Origin: Enterobacter sp. 10-1
GTDB taxonomy: Bacteria > Pseudomonadota > Gammaproteobacteria > Enterobacterales > Enterobacteriaceae
Length of the DNA stretch: 64,000 nt
Reading direction: 5' to 3'
Assembly: GCA_002270295.1 (NCBI GenBank)
Contig: NISF01000011.1
Span: 1 to 64,000 of the forward strand
Within the stretch, counting starts at the first letter, position 1; each line of letters opens with the position of its first letter. Shown here piece after piece: positions 32,796 to 39,971 of this stretch. Under the pieces are notes generated by a model. It was not told where the DNA came from. It made no database searches and saw nothing but the letters and a program-made list of their open reading frames with translations. The position numbers and the translations under genes are program-made.

Positions 32796-33170
32796 ATGAA
32801 CACACAAAACGTCAACGTCAAAACCGCCACCAAAGAATCTACCGAAAGATGGGTGAAAACCTCGTTCCTGCGTACTGATGGCTTTGTGCGCAATATCCAT
32901 TCCCGTAACCCGTTCGATGTTATTCGCGCGGACGTGGTGCTGGCCCGTATGGAAATACAGGCTAACCGGGGGTGTGGCCTGCACTACGAGATTTATGAGT
33001 CCCGTCTGCTGGGTATGGCTATGCATTACCTGGCAGAACTGCCACTGAAAGACCGTCCTGTGTTTATGGGGGCGGCAGCGAAACGGGGTTACATGCTGAC
33101 GACTGCGGAAGAAGAACGTGCCGATGGTGAATGTGCTGACCTGATGATCGAGCTGGCGGCGGATTACTGA
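32796..33170 (+). CDS. leading-region protein of unknown function
   Basis: This 124-residue protein starts MNTQNVNVKTATKESTERWVKTSF. The first 15 residues resemble the start of the ardB gene at 35751 (MHTLNVKTATRESAEQF), but the rest does not. It is soluble, with the segment YEIYESRLLGMAMHYLAELPLKDRPVF. The ribosome site AGGAGGAAAAGCAGG is strong. It is first of five small genes on one strand. No family is recognised; an anti-defence function is plausible from place alone. Confidence 0.75.
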   Translation: MNTQNVNVKTATKESTERWVKTSFLRTDGFVRNIHSRNPFDVIRADVVLARMEIQANRGCGLHYEIYESRLLGMAMHYLAELPLKDRPVFMGAAAKRGYMLTTAEEERADGECADLMIELAADY

Positions 33171-33223
33171 TTACTTAACCGGCTGGCGGCAGGGGATGCC
33201 GCCAGTCACACCGGAGAAACATG

Positions 33224-33511
33224 ATGAGCAACAGCAACACGAACAGTACGTTCAGCTTCGACGCATGGGAGAAAAGCGCGCTCAGCGAGCTTGATACCCT
33301 GCAAAACCACGTCAGTAAAGTCCTGATGAAGTACCAGAGCAATACGGACAAAACGGCGCTGGGCGAGTCTGCAAACCGCTATATGGGCGAACTCAGAACC
33401 GCTGTCACGCGCATCCTGAAAGCCACGCCAGCCATTCAGCAGAAAGTCGACGGGATTGCCGACATGCTGCACCTGATGGCGCATTTTTCCGGCATCACGT
33501 TCGACGAATAA
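33224..33511 (+). CDS. leading-region helical protein of unknown function
   Basis: This 95-residue product (MSNSNTNSTFSFDAWEKSALSELDTLQNHVSKVLMKYQSNTDKTALGESANRYMGELRTAVTRILKATPAIQQKVDGIADMLHLMAHFSGITFDE) is predicted nearly all helix with a serine/asparagine-rich start. Start may be 33221 or 33224 (ATGATG); the ribosome site is GGAGAAAC. I recognise no family. Confidence 0.7.
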   Translation: MSNSNTNSTFSFDAWEKSALSELDTLQNHVSKVLMKYQSNTDKTALGESANRYMGELRTAVTRILKATPAIQQKVDGIADMLHLMAHFSGITFDE

Positions 33512-33557
33512 CCACCACGGCGAAATATCAACGCCATTAACCAGAAGGAGATAAACC

Positions 33558-33902
33558 ATGCACTTAAATCTGACCGAATCCAGTGCCGAAGCAGGTATTT
33601 ACGCGACCAGTGAGGCCGAACGCGCGTACTGGCTGAGCCGCGAAAAGTCATATCTGACCGCGCCCGTCGAAATCGACGTTCACGCCTTCCATGATGCGCT
33701 GGGGGTGATGTACCCGATGAACTGGCGCAGCAGTGAGAACGGCGAGTGTGAAACCTTCATGCTGGCGGAAATGGTCTGCGGCAATGTGACCGAAATCTAC
33801 GCGCGGATCGGTATCCGTTATTACCGCATGCGTGACTACAGCAACCTTGACCACGCGGAGATTCTGGCACGCGTTAAGGAGGGAGTGCAGCGCCAGAAAT
33901 GA
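33558..33902 (+). CDS. leading-region protein of unknown function
   Basis: This 114-residue acidic protein (MHLNLTESSAEAGIYATSEAERAYWLSREKSYLTAPVEIDVHAFHDALGVMYPMNWRSSENGECETFMLAEMVCGNVTEIYARIGIRYYRMRDYSN...) has AAGGAGATAAACC before its start. High aspartate/glutamate content recalls other antirestriction proteins but no motif is shared. A hairpin follows at 33907-33924. Confidence 0.75.
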   Translation: MHLNLTESSAEAGIYATSEAERAYWLSREKSYLTAPVEIDVHAFHDALGVMYPMNWRSSENGECETFMLAEMVCGNVTEIYARIGIRYYRMRDYSNLDHAEILARVKEGVQRQK

Positions 33903-33906
33903 GAAA

Positions 33907-33926
33907 AGCAGGCTTTCGCCTGCCTT
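33907..33926 (+). terminator. hairpin, weak terminator
   Basis: AGCAGGC and GCCTGCC-type arms pair around TTTC and are followed by TTAA. It separates two genes of the block and may partly terminate. Confidence 0.55.
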
Positions 33927-33987
33927 AACCCGCCGGATTTATTCGCCTTCAACGATAAATCCGGCCTTCACCAAAAGGAACAAACCC

Positions 33988-34251
33988 ATGCAATTCAGTG
34001 AAGTTTCGATTGTTACACCGACCGCCCTGTATGTCCAGATGCTTGAGGCGGAAAACGCACCCGTAAAAAAACAGGTGCGTATTAAACGCAGTGATATCGA
34101 CCGTGACGACATCAGCGCCGAAATGCGGGCGCTGGGCCGTCACATAGCGCACTGCCGGAAGAAGGGGCGCGCCGTTCGTATTCCTGCCATGCGCGGGAGT
34201 GAGTGGGGGCAGGTGTTACGCACGCTCGAACTGAAGCGGGCATTTAGCTGA
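33988..34251 (+). CDS. small leading-region protein of unknown function
   Basis: The ATG at 33988 follows AAAAGGAACAAACCC. The 87-residue basic product (MQFSEVSIVTPTALYVQMLEAENAPVKKQVRIKRSDIDRDDISAEMRALGRHIAHCRKKGRAVRIPAMRGSEWGQVLRTLELKRAFS) has a positively charged C-terminal half. A longer frame starts at 33832 inside the previous gene and is rejected. No family is recognised. Confidence 0.7.
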   Translation: MQFSEVSIVTPTALYVQMLEAENAPVKKQVRIKRSDIDRDDISAEMRALGRHIAHCRKKGRAVRIPAMRGSEWGQVLRTLELKRAFS

Positions 34252-34293
34252 CGGAGGAGCCGCTCCTTACGGGGCGGCATTTAAGGAGGAAAT

Positions 34294-35124
34294 ATGTCTC
34301 AACTCAGTTTTGCCCGCTTCTTTGATCAGGCGAGAGAAGCCGCACCCTTAACACCCGCTAAACCCGTCTTGCCCAAAGTGAATGCGCAGCCGATACCGCA
34401 CCGGATGATGACAATCGACCAGGCCCGCCGCCAGTTTATCAGCGTGTTCAGGGATACCGCCCGCAGCCTGCGCCGCTGGGAGGTGTTCAGCGACTTTATC
34501 ACGCTGGCCGCCAGCGAGCTGGATATGGCGCGGATAAGAACGCCGGAGAATATTGAGCAGAGCCGTGAAATCTGCGCGAAGTACGGCGAGAGCGATATCA
34601 GCAATCTGCATACGCTTTTCTGCCTGATGGTCTGCGCGCTGGAGGCAAAATTTCACGACTTTCTCGGCGCGATCTTCATGGAGCTTGAGCTGGGCGACGA
34701 CCGGAACGGGCAGTATTTCACGCCGTATCACGTCCAGTCACTGCTGGCGAGGCTGCTGATGCCGGACGTCGACGAAACGATACGCCGTGAGGGATTCGTT
34801 ACCGTAAGCGATCCGGCAAGCGGTGCGGCGGGAATGATTGTGGCGTATGCAGAATATCTGCTGGAGGCGGGCTATAACCCGTCTGAACATATGTTCGGAA
34901 GCTGCATCGATATTGATCCTGTTGCGGCTGATATGGCGTTTATTCAGCTTTCCCTGCTGGGTATTCCTGCCGAGGTGGTCACGGGCAATACGCTGACGAT
35001 GAAGTTAAACAGGGTGCGGTATACGCCTGTGTACTACATCAACAACTTTGGTAAGCGGCTGGACGATCAGCGCCGTATCAGTGCCATGCGCGAATTTTTG
35101 CGCGGGCTGAATAAAGCCGCATAG
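34294..35124 (+). CDS. N6-DNA methylase-like protein lacking motif IV
   Basis: This 276-residue protein resembles the methylase core of type I HsdM proteins: GQYFTPYHVQSLLARLLMP (about 148-166) and motif I DPASGAAGMIVAYAEYLLE (about 182-200), followed by IDIDPVAADMAFIQLSLLGI. The catalytic motif IV (NPPF/NPPY) that should follow GNTL is not there; the sequence reads TGNTLTMKLNRVRYTPVYYINNF. It could bind S-adenosylmethionine or DNA but may not methylate. A decoy or regulatory role against host type I systems is possible. It ends the gene block and is followed by a terminator. Confidence 0.85.
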   Translation: MSQLSFARFFDQAREAAPLTPAKPVLPKVNAQPIPHRMMTIDQARRQFISVFRDTARSLRRWEVFSDFITLAASELDMARIRTPENIEQSREICAKYGESDISNLHTLFCLMVCALEAKFHDFLGAIFMELELGDDRNGQYFTPYHVQSLLARLLMPDVDETIRREGFVTVSDPASGAAGMIVAYAEYLLEAGYNPSEHMFGSCIDIDPVAADMAFIQLSLLGIPAEVVTGNTLTMKLNRVRYTPVYYINNFGKRLDDQRRISAMREFLRGLNKAA

Positions 35125-35134
35125 CCAGCCTGAA

Positions 35135-35158
35135 GGGCAGGGGAATACCCTGCCTTTC
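35135..35158 (+). terminator. rho-independent-type terminator after the methylase-like gene
   Basis: GGCAGGG and CCCTGCC pair around GAATA and are followed by TTTCG. GC-rich palindromic DNA (CGCGCCTGCGGCGC) continues to about 35230, resembling the DNA after ardA at 27240-27310. Confidence 0.7.
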
Positions 35159-35348
35159 GTGGCATCAAGGACCGCGCGCCTGCGGCGCAGAATAAGCAGG
35201 CTGCGCTGACGCGCTGCCTGCGTTATTCCGGCGCGAGGTTGTCTGAAGTTCCTGTCTTTTGGTTAGCTGATTACTATTCTTCATTCTCCTGCTGGCGATG
35301 GTCTTTATTATTCTGCCGCTGATATGGATATTATCCTTCCTTTTCCGG

Positions 35349-35501
35349 GCGTCGTCCCTGAAGGGACACGGCTGTCGTGAACGAAGCCGGTAAACCGTCT
35401 CCGCCCTTCGGGCGTCCATCCTGACGCAAATTCAAATTCACGCTTGCTGAATCCAGAATGGATGCGCCGCTTTCACCGTGGCGGTAATAAATTACCTCCA
35501 C
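35349..35501 (+). repeat. leading-region structured repeat B, copy 3
   Basis: It shares CCGGGCGTCGTCCCTGA, CTGTCGTGAACG(A/G)AGCCGG and GTAAACCGTCTCCGCCC with copy 2. The second hairpin is present with new arms (GTGGCGGTAAT / ATTACCTCCAC, 35478-35501), again preserving pairing and the GGCGGTAA phrase. The first hairpin is weak here (ATCC-AGAAT-GGAT). It heads the ardB gene. Confidence 0.7.
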
Positions 35502-35622
35502 TCTGAAGCCCGTAACGGTAATTCGTCTTACGCCGATTTTCCGTTACGGGATGTGTGCATTCTCCTGGTGTGACTATCGCCCGATTTCATCAGTTCGCGG
35601 AGGGCTGCTTTTAGCATCAGCC

Positions 35623-35675
35623 AGGAAGGAAATAAAGGGGTATATAAACGCTGCGCGCCCCTTTATTTCCTTCCT
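35623..35675 (+). promoter_or_regulatory. perfect 18-bp inverted repeat upstream of ardB
   Basis: AGGAAGGAAATAAAGGGG (35623-35640) and CCCCTTTATTTCCTTCCT (35658-35675) are exact complements separated by 17 bases (TATATAAACGCTGCGCG). It is the strongest palindrome in the window. It lies between repeat B copy 3 and the ardB start, with no gene in 35502-35750. A folded single-strand promoter or a primer site for complementary-strand synthesis are both possible. Confidence 0.6.
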
Positions 35676-35750
35676 GTCAGCTGCTCATTGCCCTTCGCCG
35701 CTCAGTGATGAAGTCGAACGATGTAATAACCCAATGAGGAGAAAACCAGA

Positions 35751-36281
35751 ATGCACACATTAAACGTCAAAACCGCCACTCGTGAATCAGCCGAACAATT
35801 TAAGATCGATGAACGCCAGCGCTACTCTGTTACAGATGGTGATGAACGTCTGGATTTTATTCCTGCGCTCTTTTTTACGCCTTCTGCTGATAACATGATT
35901 GCCAGCTGGTTACGTCAGCATTCAGATTATGATGGCGGTTTCTGGAATTACTGGATTATTCCGCAGGGCACCGGAGGAAACATTGCTCCGAACTGTGTCA
36001 GATTCACCACGACGCAAACCGGATATATCGCACCGGAAGGTGAACAGCGCTATAACATGGTTTTTCCCGGTAATTAATTTGAAGCAGAGGTCAGTGCCGA
36101 TGCTGCCGGAATTATTGCGACCCTGATGATCATGAACTGGTTGTCCTGGCAGGTTGCAGATATGGGGCCTGAATATTCGAAAGTCTGTAAACACCTCGTC
36201 GCTCGTCAGGATGCACTGAAAGACTACATCAGTATCATAAAACACCCTGAAGCAGATTTAATTTATCGGGCTATTGATTGA
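35751..36281 (+). pseudogene. ardB: ArdB/KlcA antirestriction gene with an in-frame stop codon
   Basis: The first 108 codons read MHTLNVKTATRESAEQFKIDERQRYSVTDGDERLDFIPALFF...YDGGFWNYWIIPQGTGGNIAP...YNMVFPGN. A TAA follows at 36075-36077, and then, in the same frame, FEAEVSADAAGIIATLMIMNWLSWQVADMG...RQDALKDYISIIKHPEADLIYRAID and a natural TGA at 36281. Both halves match ArdB/KlcA (about 140-175 residues), which blocks type I restriction without mimicking DNA. The TAA stands where family members have an aromatic residue, so a single base change (TAT or TAC to TAA) breaks an otherwise perfect gene. Confidence 0.85.
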
Positions 36282-36302
36282 CGACATAAATACTGGATGA
36301 AT

Positions 36303-36329
36303 AAAAAGACCTCCTGTTGAGGTCTTTTT
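36303..36329. terminator. bidirectional terminator between ardB and gene X
   Basis: AAAAAGACCTC and GAGGTCTTTTT form an eleven-base perfect stem around CTGTT with A- and T-runs on either side. It serves both the + strand ardB and the minus-strand transglycosylase. Confidence 0.93.
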
Positions 36330-36801
36330 ACTGTTTTGCAAAAGTCTGCGCTGCATTTTTATTATTCTTTATCGCCCGATATGTTGCCTCAATTTTTCTG
36401 GCATAGACATATCTTCTCTGCGCCTGTTCTTCTGTTTTCCTGAAACCTGCATTATAAGCGCCCACGGCCTGCCAGCTGACTCCCCACTTTTTGAATGCAA
36501 TTGCAAGATAGTAAGCCCCGGTGTAGATATTCATACACGGATCGGAAATAAGGTGCTCCGGTTTGATTCCATAACGAGCCAGTTCGTTAAAGTGCTGGGA
36601 GTCCACCTGCATAAGTCCGGAGCCAAAGCCCGACACAGGATTGTAGCCTTTAACGTCTGTGCGGAAGTTCGATTCATTCCAGGAGATTGCCCGAAGTAGA
36701 TCTGGATCTATATGATAATCTCTGCCCGCCATATCAAAACAATCTGCATTAGCATTCTGAGCGGCTATCAGTAGTAATGCTGCCAGAAGTAGATTCCTCA
36801 C
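36328..36801 (-). CDS. lytic transglycosylase of the gene X / VirB1 family
   Basis: This 157-residue protein starts at a GTG (minus-strand AGGGAAATAATA ahead of it) with a signal peptide ([19 protein letters not shown]) and then [27 protein letters not shown]. The catalytic glutamate of the SLT fold is in ISWNESNF, and [12 protein letters not shown] and AVGAYNAGF follow. It matches F orf169 and R1 P19, which open peptidoglycan locally for the transfer machine. It lies on the leading side of oriT in opposite orientation to traM, as in F. Confidence 0.95.
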   Translation of the reverse strand: MRNLLLAALLLIAAQNANADCFDMAGRDYHIDPDLLRAISWNESNFRTDVKGYNPVSGFGSGLMQVDSQHFNELARYGIKPEHLISDPCMNIYTGAYYLAIAFKKWGVSWQAVGAYNAGFRKTEEQAQRRYVYARKIEATYRAIKNNKNAAQTFAKQ

Positions 36802-36904
36802 TATTATTTCCCTGTGATGTGTTTTAGATGCCCTGATGATCGCATTATTACCTGATCTCAGGCAAGCCAAATATGGCCAAGAATTACTCTATGGATGCCT
36901 GTGC

Positions 36905-37266
36905 TAATATGCTTCTCCGGTAGTTTCTGTCTCACACCCCACGCAAAATTTCATTTTGCAGGATTATCTAGTTAAATCATGTATTTACGCTTGGATTATG
37001 AATGCAAGTTAGTGTTTTATCGCACAGAAGGGCACTGCCATAGTGCCGTAATGTCGCCTGTTTGTGGCTTTATTGTGGCTAATGTAGTGCTAAATGAGAA
37101 TAATCATGCAATTACTTTGAGTGCCACACATTGCGGTGCCGCTTAATGTGTGGCATTGTAGTGCCTGATTTTTGCTATTTGGCACTGTTGTGGTGCTGTG
37201 TTTTAATTGGCGTAGTTTTTTTACAGTGCCGGCATGGTGCTGTAAGGACAAGAGGGTAATAAAGTT
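36905..37266. other. oriT: origin of transfer (oriT) with nic region and TraM-type operators
   Basis: CACACCCCACGCAAAA (36933-36948) matches the F nic region on the complementary strand (TTTTGCGTGGGGTGTG), with the cut expected next to GGTGT at about 36934-36936. The inverted repeat GCAAAAT-TTC-ATTTTGC (36943-36959) is the relaxase-recognition hairpin. Toward traM lie the IR GGCACT-GCCAT-AGTGCC (37031-37047), a nested palindrome with 11-bp arms TGCCACACATT/AATGTGTGGCA (37122-37155), and TTACAG...CTGTAA (37221-37245). Repeated AGTGCC/GGCACT boxes fit TraM binding and traM autoregulation. The transferred strand is the minus strand, so the leading region to the left enters first. Confidence 0.9.
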
Positions 37267-37647
37267 ATGCCACGGCAGAATGTTTATATGAAGCAAAAAA
37301 CAATTGATGGTATCCGACAAATCGTCGATATGAGAAGGGAAGAGGGAGCGACAGCTTCTGATGCCAATATCTCCAGTGTCTGTTCCGAAATGCTGGAACT
37401 GGGAATGCGTGTGTACCTCAATGCAAAAAATAAGAAGGCATCAGATGCAGAAGCTGGTGAGGATGTATTTCAAAGCTCTCTTTTTGAAGAGGTTGTAAAA
37501 TCAAGAATGGCATCACAGGAGATACTGGCGCTGATGTTTTCTTTGCAGGATATAAAATCTGATAGTCGTAACAATTATGATAAATTGATCGACTCTCTAA
37601 AAGAGAAAACAGATTTACGGGTCAAAAAGGTACTCAACAGAGAGTAG
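37267..37647 (+). CDS. traM: TraM relaxosome protein
   Basis: This 126-residue protein (MPRQNVYMKQKTIDGIRQIVDMRREEGATASDANISSVCSEMLELGMRVYLNAKNKK...) has the TraM N-terminal RHH DNA-binding region and the C-terminal tetramerising helix bundle that contacts the TraD tail. It binds oriT and signals mating-pair contact to the coupling protein. It is autoregulated through the palindromes immediately upstream. F TraM has 127 residues. Confidence 0.95.
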   Translation: MPRQNVYMKQKTIDGIRQIVDMRREEGATASDANISSVCSEMLELGMRVYLNAKNKKASDAEAGEDVFQSSLFEEVVKSRMASQEILALMFSLQDIKSDSRNNYDKLIDSLKEKTDLRVKKVLNRE

Positions 37648-37794
37648 AATTTTCTGGTTAAGGAAGCCAGCTAACAATAGTGGTATGGGATGATTGCTAC
37701 TTTTCTATTTTCAGAAAAACCATGCAATATATATGATGAATTAGTTTTGTAAGTATATCTTTTTGTGGTATATTTTAAATACAACATAAGGTTA

Positions 37795-37880
37795 TGTTGT
37801 AGACAATAAGAAATCGCTCACACAGGGGGATAGCGCCCCCTGCATGAGCTAACCAAAAACCAACTTAGGAGAGTATGGTT
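37795..37880 (-). ncRNA. finP: FinP antisense RNA to the traJ leader
   Basis: On the minus strand, GCTCATGCAGGGGG and CCCCCTGTGTGAGC (complement of 37816-37849) pair at all 14 positions, two as G-U, around a six-base loop and are followed by a T-rich tail. This is the terminator stem-loop II of FinP. Stem-loop I lies over the traJ ribosome site (CTAA...TTAG around 37850-37868). FinP pairs with the traJ leader and, with FinO, blocks TraJ synthesis. finO is outside the window. The 5' end is approximate. Confidence 0.8.
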
Positions 37881-38621
37881 ATGGCTACGCACGATCGTAT
37901 GGATCTGAATGTCAGATCTCAAGCGTTTTATCGGGATTTTTATCACTTCTGCAAAAATTCCTGTGAGATGTGGTACATAAAAGATGCAAACCATCATTTA
38001 GTTGATGCTAGTTTTGCTTTTTGTTCCCGATTTTCGCTCCTGAATGTTACAGCGACGAATCTTTCTTCAATGCAGAATGCTCTTTTCCCTTCTGGTCAGG
38101 GGGACTTGGCTATGCGCGCTTTTGAAAAGCAGGCCATATTACAAAATAAAGAGATGCTGATTTACACCTGTGGTTACCTTCGTGATTCCGATGGTTGCAA
38201 TGCGTTTATCCTTAAAATGAATAAAATGTATTGTAGCGGATTGGAATATACGTTTGTTAATGTAATTGATGTGGCTTCATATGATTCTATAAATGAATGG
38301 ATTCCATACCTTTTTACAGATATGAAAATTAATAATTCTGATGTTCAACTAAGCAACTTCAGGAAGGTCACTCCACTTACTCTCGTTTCTCAGGATGAAT
38401 GGGATGTGGCGTGGTTGCTTATTTGCGGTTATACAATAAGAGATATTGCTGTAATTTTGAATTTTAATAAATCAACTATTGAATCTCGAATTGATAATGT
38501 TTATATGAACCTCCAGGTAGTTAATAAAATTGGACTTCTGAGGGTGGCTAAATTTTATGGGTGGATAAGATTTGTACCTGACAGGTATTCATCTGAGCCA
38601 TTTTTATTGAAGATTGATTAG
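37881..38621 (+). CDS. traJ: TraJ activator of the tra operon
   Basis: This 246-residue protein has a PAS-like N-terminal domain (SCEMWYIKDANHHLVDASFAFCSRF) and a C-terminal LuxR-type HTH (WLLICGYTIRDIAVILNFNKSTIESRIDNVY). TraJ relieves H-NS silencing at the traY promoter. The ATG at 37881 is nine bases from TAGGAG; the one at 37875 is too close. The leader overlaps finP. Low GC is typical of traJ. Confidence 0.93.
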   Translation: MATHDRMDLNVRSQAFYRDFYHFCKNSCEMWYIKDANHHLVDASFAFCSRFSLLNVTATNLSSMQNALFPSGQGDLAMRAFEKQAILQNKEMLIYTCGYLRDSDGCNAFILKMNKMYCSGLEYTFVNVIDVASYDSINEWIPYLFTDMKINNSDVQLSNFRKVTPLTLVSQDEWDVAWLLICGYTIRDIAVILNFNKSTIESRIDNVYMNLQVVNKIGLLRVAKFYGWIRFVPDRYSSEPFLLKID

Positions 38622-38625
38622 ATTG

Positions 38626-38651
38626 AAAAGGAAGGTATTAGCCTTCCTTTT
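38626..38651 (+). terminator. terminator after traJ
   Basis: AAAAGGAAGG and CCTTCCTTTT pair around TATTAG and are followed by ATTATTTTTATT. It separates traJ from the main tra promoter. Confidence 0.9.
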
Positions 38652-39038
38652 ATTATTTTTATTAAAAGGTTCTTCGTTATTGTTAATGGTTTTGTCTATT
38701 AAATTTATTCCCCTTTCGACATCCCTTATAAAAAGCATTTACAGGACATTTTAGTGATTAGGAATGTTTATTCCCTGCCAACTGTTAAGTTGGCCAGGGA
38801 GTGTCACTTTTCTAATCGGTAGTCGAGTCGAAAAATGTGTATATTTCAATTGTTGTTGATTTGCATCAATGTTTTGCTCGATTAAAGTCACGTTAAACAT
38901 AGCTATTTTTTAATGAACTTATTTAATTACAACAACTTATGTTGTCAATGTGTGTATTTATACACCAGACACCTGTCCGGTGTGACGAGTTTTCCGTTCA
39001 TGAAACAATTTTATCCAATATTTATATGGATACTGTTT
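38652..39038 (+). promoter_or_regulatory. traY promoter region (PY) with stem-loop
   Basis: This AT-rich stretch of about 390 bases upstream of traY has no supported gene. A hairpin TCCCTGCCAAC / GTTGGCCAGGGA (38772-38800) precedes the AT-rich stretch where TraJ, ArcA and H-NS act in F; GTTAAACA at 38891 resembles an ArcA half-site. Exact promoter boxes were not assigned. Confidence 0.6.
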
Positions 39039-39242
39039 ATGACTAAACCAGCATCAATTTCATCAGGGGCACCCCAAACCCGGAGAGTAAAAGTGATCCT
39101 TACGGCAGAAGCCAGTGAACTTCTTTCTGCCGCTGCTAAAAAGGGCAAGCGATCCCGACAAGTTGAAGCTATGTTGCGATTGCATGACAGTCTTAAGAAT
39201 ATCCCTGAAATACAAGTGTGTTACTGGGAAAGTAATAAATAG
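39039..39242 (+). CDS. traY: TraY relaxosome DNA-binding protein
   Basis: This 67-residue single RHH domain (MTKPASISSGAPQTRRVKVILTAEASELLSAAAKKGKRSRQVEAMLRLHDSLKNIPEIQVCYWESNK) binds oriT with IHF, aids nicking and activates PY. F TraY is a tandem of two RHH units; the single-unit form is as in R1/R100 relatives. The start at 39039 keeps only the homologous part; the frame stays open upstream to 38913. Confidence 0.9.
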   Translation: MTKPASISSGAPQTRRVKVILTAEASELLSAAAKKGKRSRQVEAMLRLHDSLKNIPEIQVCYWESNK

Positions 39243-39547
39243 TCTTATGGGAAATATCATCCGACCTGCATTATCGATATTCCCCACCATTAAGTCGGAC
39301 TGACGCCAACGGTCTGATTTCAGTTTTTTTTGTTTTGTCTTATCCGTTTTTTCTTCACCGATAAAACGGCGGGCATCCCTTTGCCCAAAATCCGTCGGGC
39401 GAGTTTCCCCCCACGACAGGTGTGACACCCTGGGGCGGTAGCGTGTCTGAAGACGTTTGTACAGATAATCCCCCGCGGCTTCTGCCTTGCGGGCGTCGCG
39501 GGGGCGTATCTGCCCGAACAACTTAATCGTTAATTAAAGGAAATAAT
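39243..39547 (+). other. traY-traA leader with GC-rich hairpin
   Basis: This region of about 300 non-coding bases includes a T-run (39324-39331) after GGTCTGATTTCAG, and a stem CCCCCGCG / CGCGGGGG (39470-39504) containing a second small hairpin. F also has a long traA leader that stabilises pilin mRNA and is targeted by RNA regulators. No ORF is supported. Confidence 0.55.
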
Positions 39548-39952
39548 ATGGCTGATATTTCAGTGATAAATCAGGGGGCGGACGTTGTCTGCAAGGGGAA
39601 TAAAAATGGGCTGCTCTCACGCATGGTGTCTGCCGTGAAAGCGGTGCCGTCGCTGGTGAATAACCGTACCGCGAAGGCGCTGTTTAAGTATGTGGCAATG
39701 CCGCTGGCATTATTTCTGGCGGCGCGCGGTATGGCGCATGCCGAAGACCTGACGGCGGCCGGCAAACAGGATGCGACGGATACCTTTGGTGAAGACTCCA
39801 CCATGATGTACTACTTCATGATCGCGGAAGTTGTGCTGGTCTTCCTGCTGTACCTCAAATCACATAACCCGGCGACCTTCCTGCTTATCCCGGTGTTTAT
39901 CGTGATTACCAAAATCATCTTCTCCATCATTTCTGCCCGCTCCGGGGGCTGA
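39548..39952 (+). CDS. traA: TraA propilin
   Basis: This 134-residue propilin has a long leader of about 64 residues ending GMAHA, cut before EDLTAAGKQDATDTFGEDSTMMYYFMIAEVVLVFLLYLKS...FIVITKIIFSIISARSGG. The mature pilin (about 70 residues) has the two membrane helices of F pilin joined by a basic loop. It is inserted in the inner membrane and polymerised into the conjugative pilus. Ribosome site AAAGGAAATAAT. Confidence 0.95.
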   Translation: MADISVINQGADVVCKGNKNGLLSRMVSAVKAVPSLVNNRTAKALFKYVAMPLALFLAARGMAHAEDLTAAGKQDATDTFGEDSTMMYYFMIAEVVLVFLLYLKSHNPATFLLIPVFIVITKIIFSIISARSGG

Positions 39953-39971
39953 TCGGCACGGAGACTAGTCA

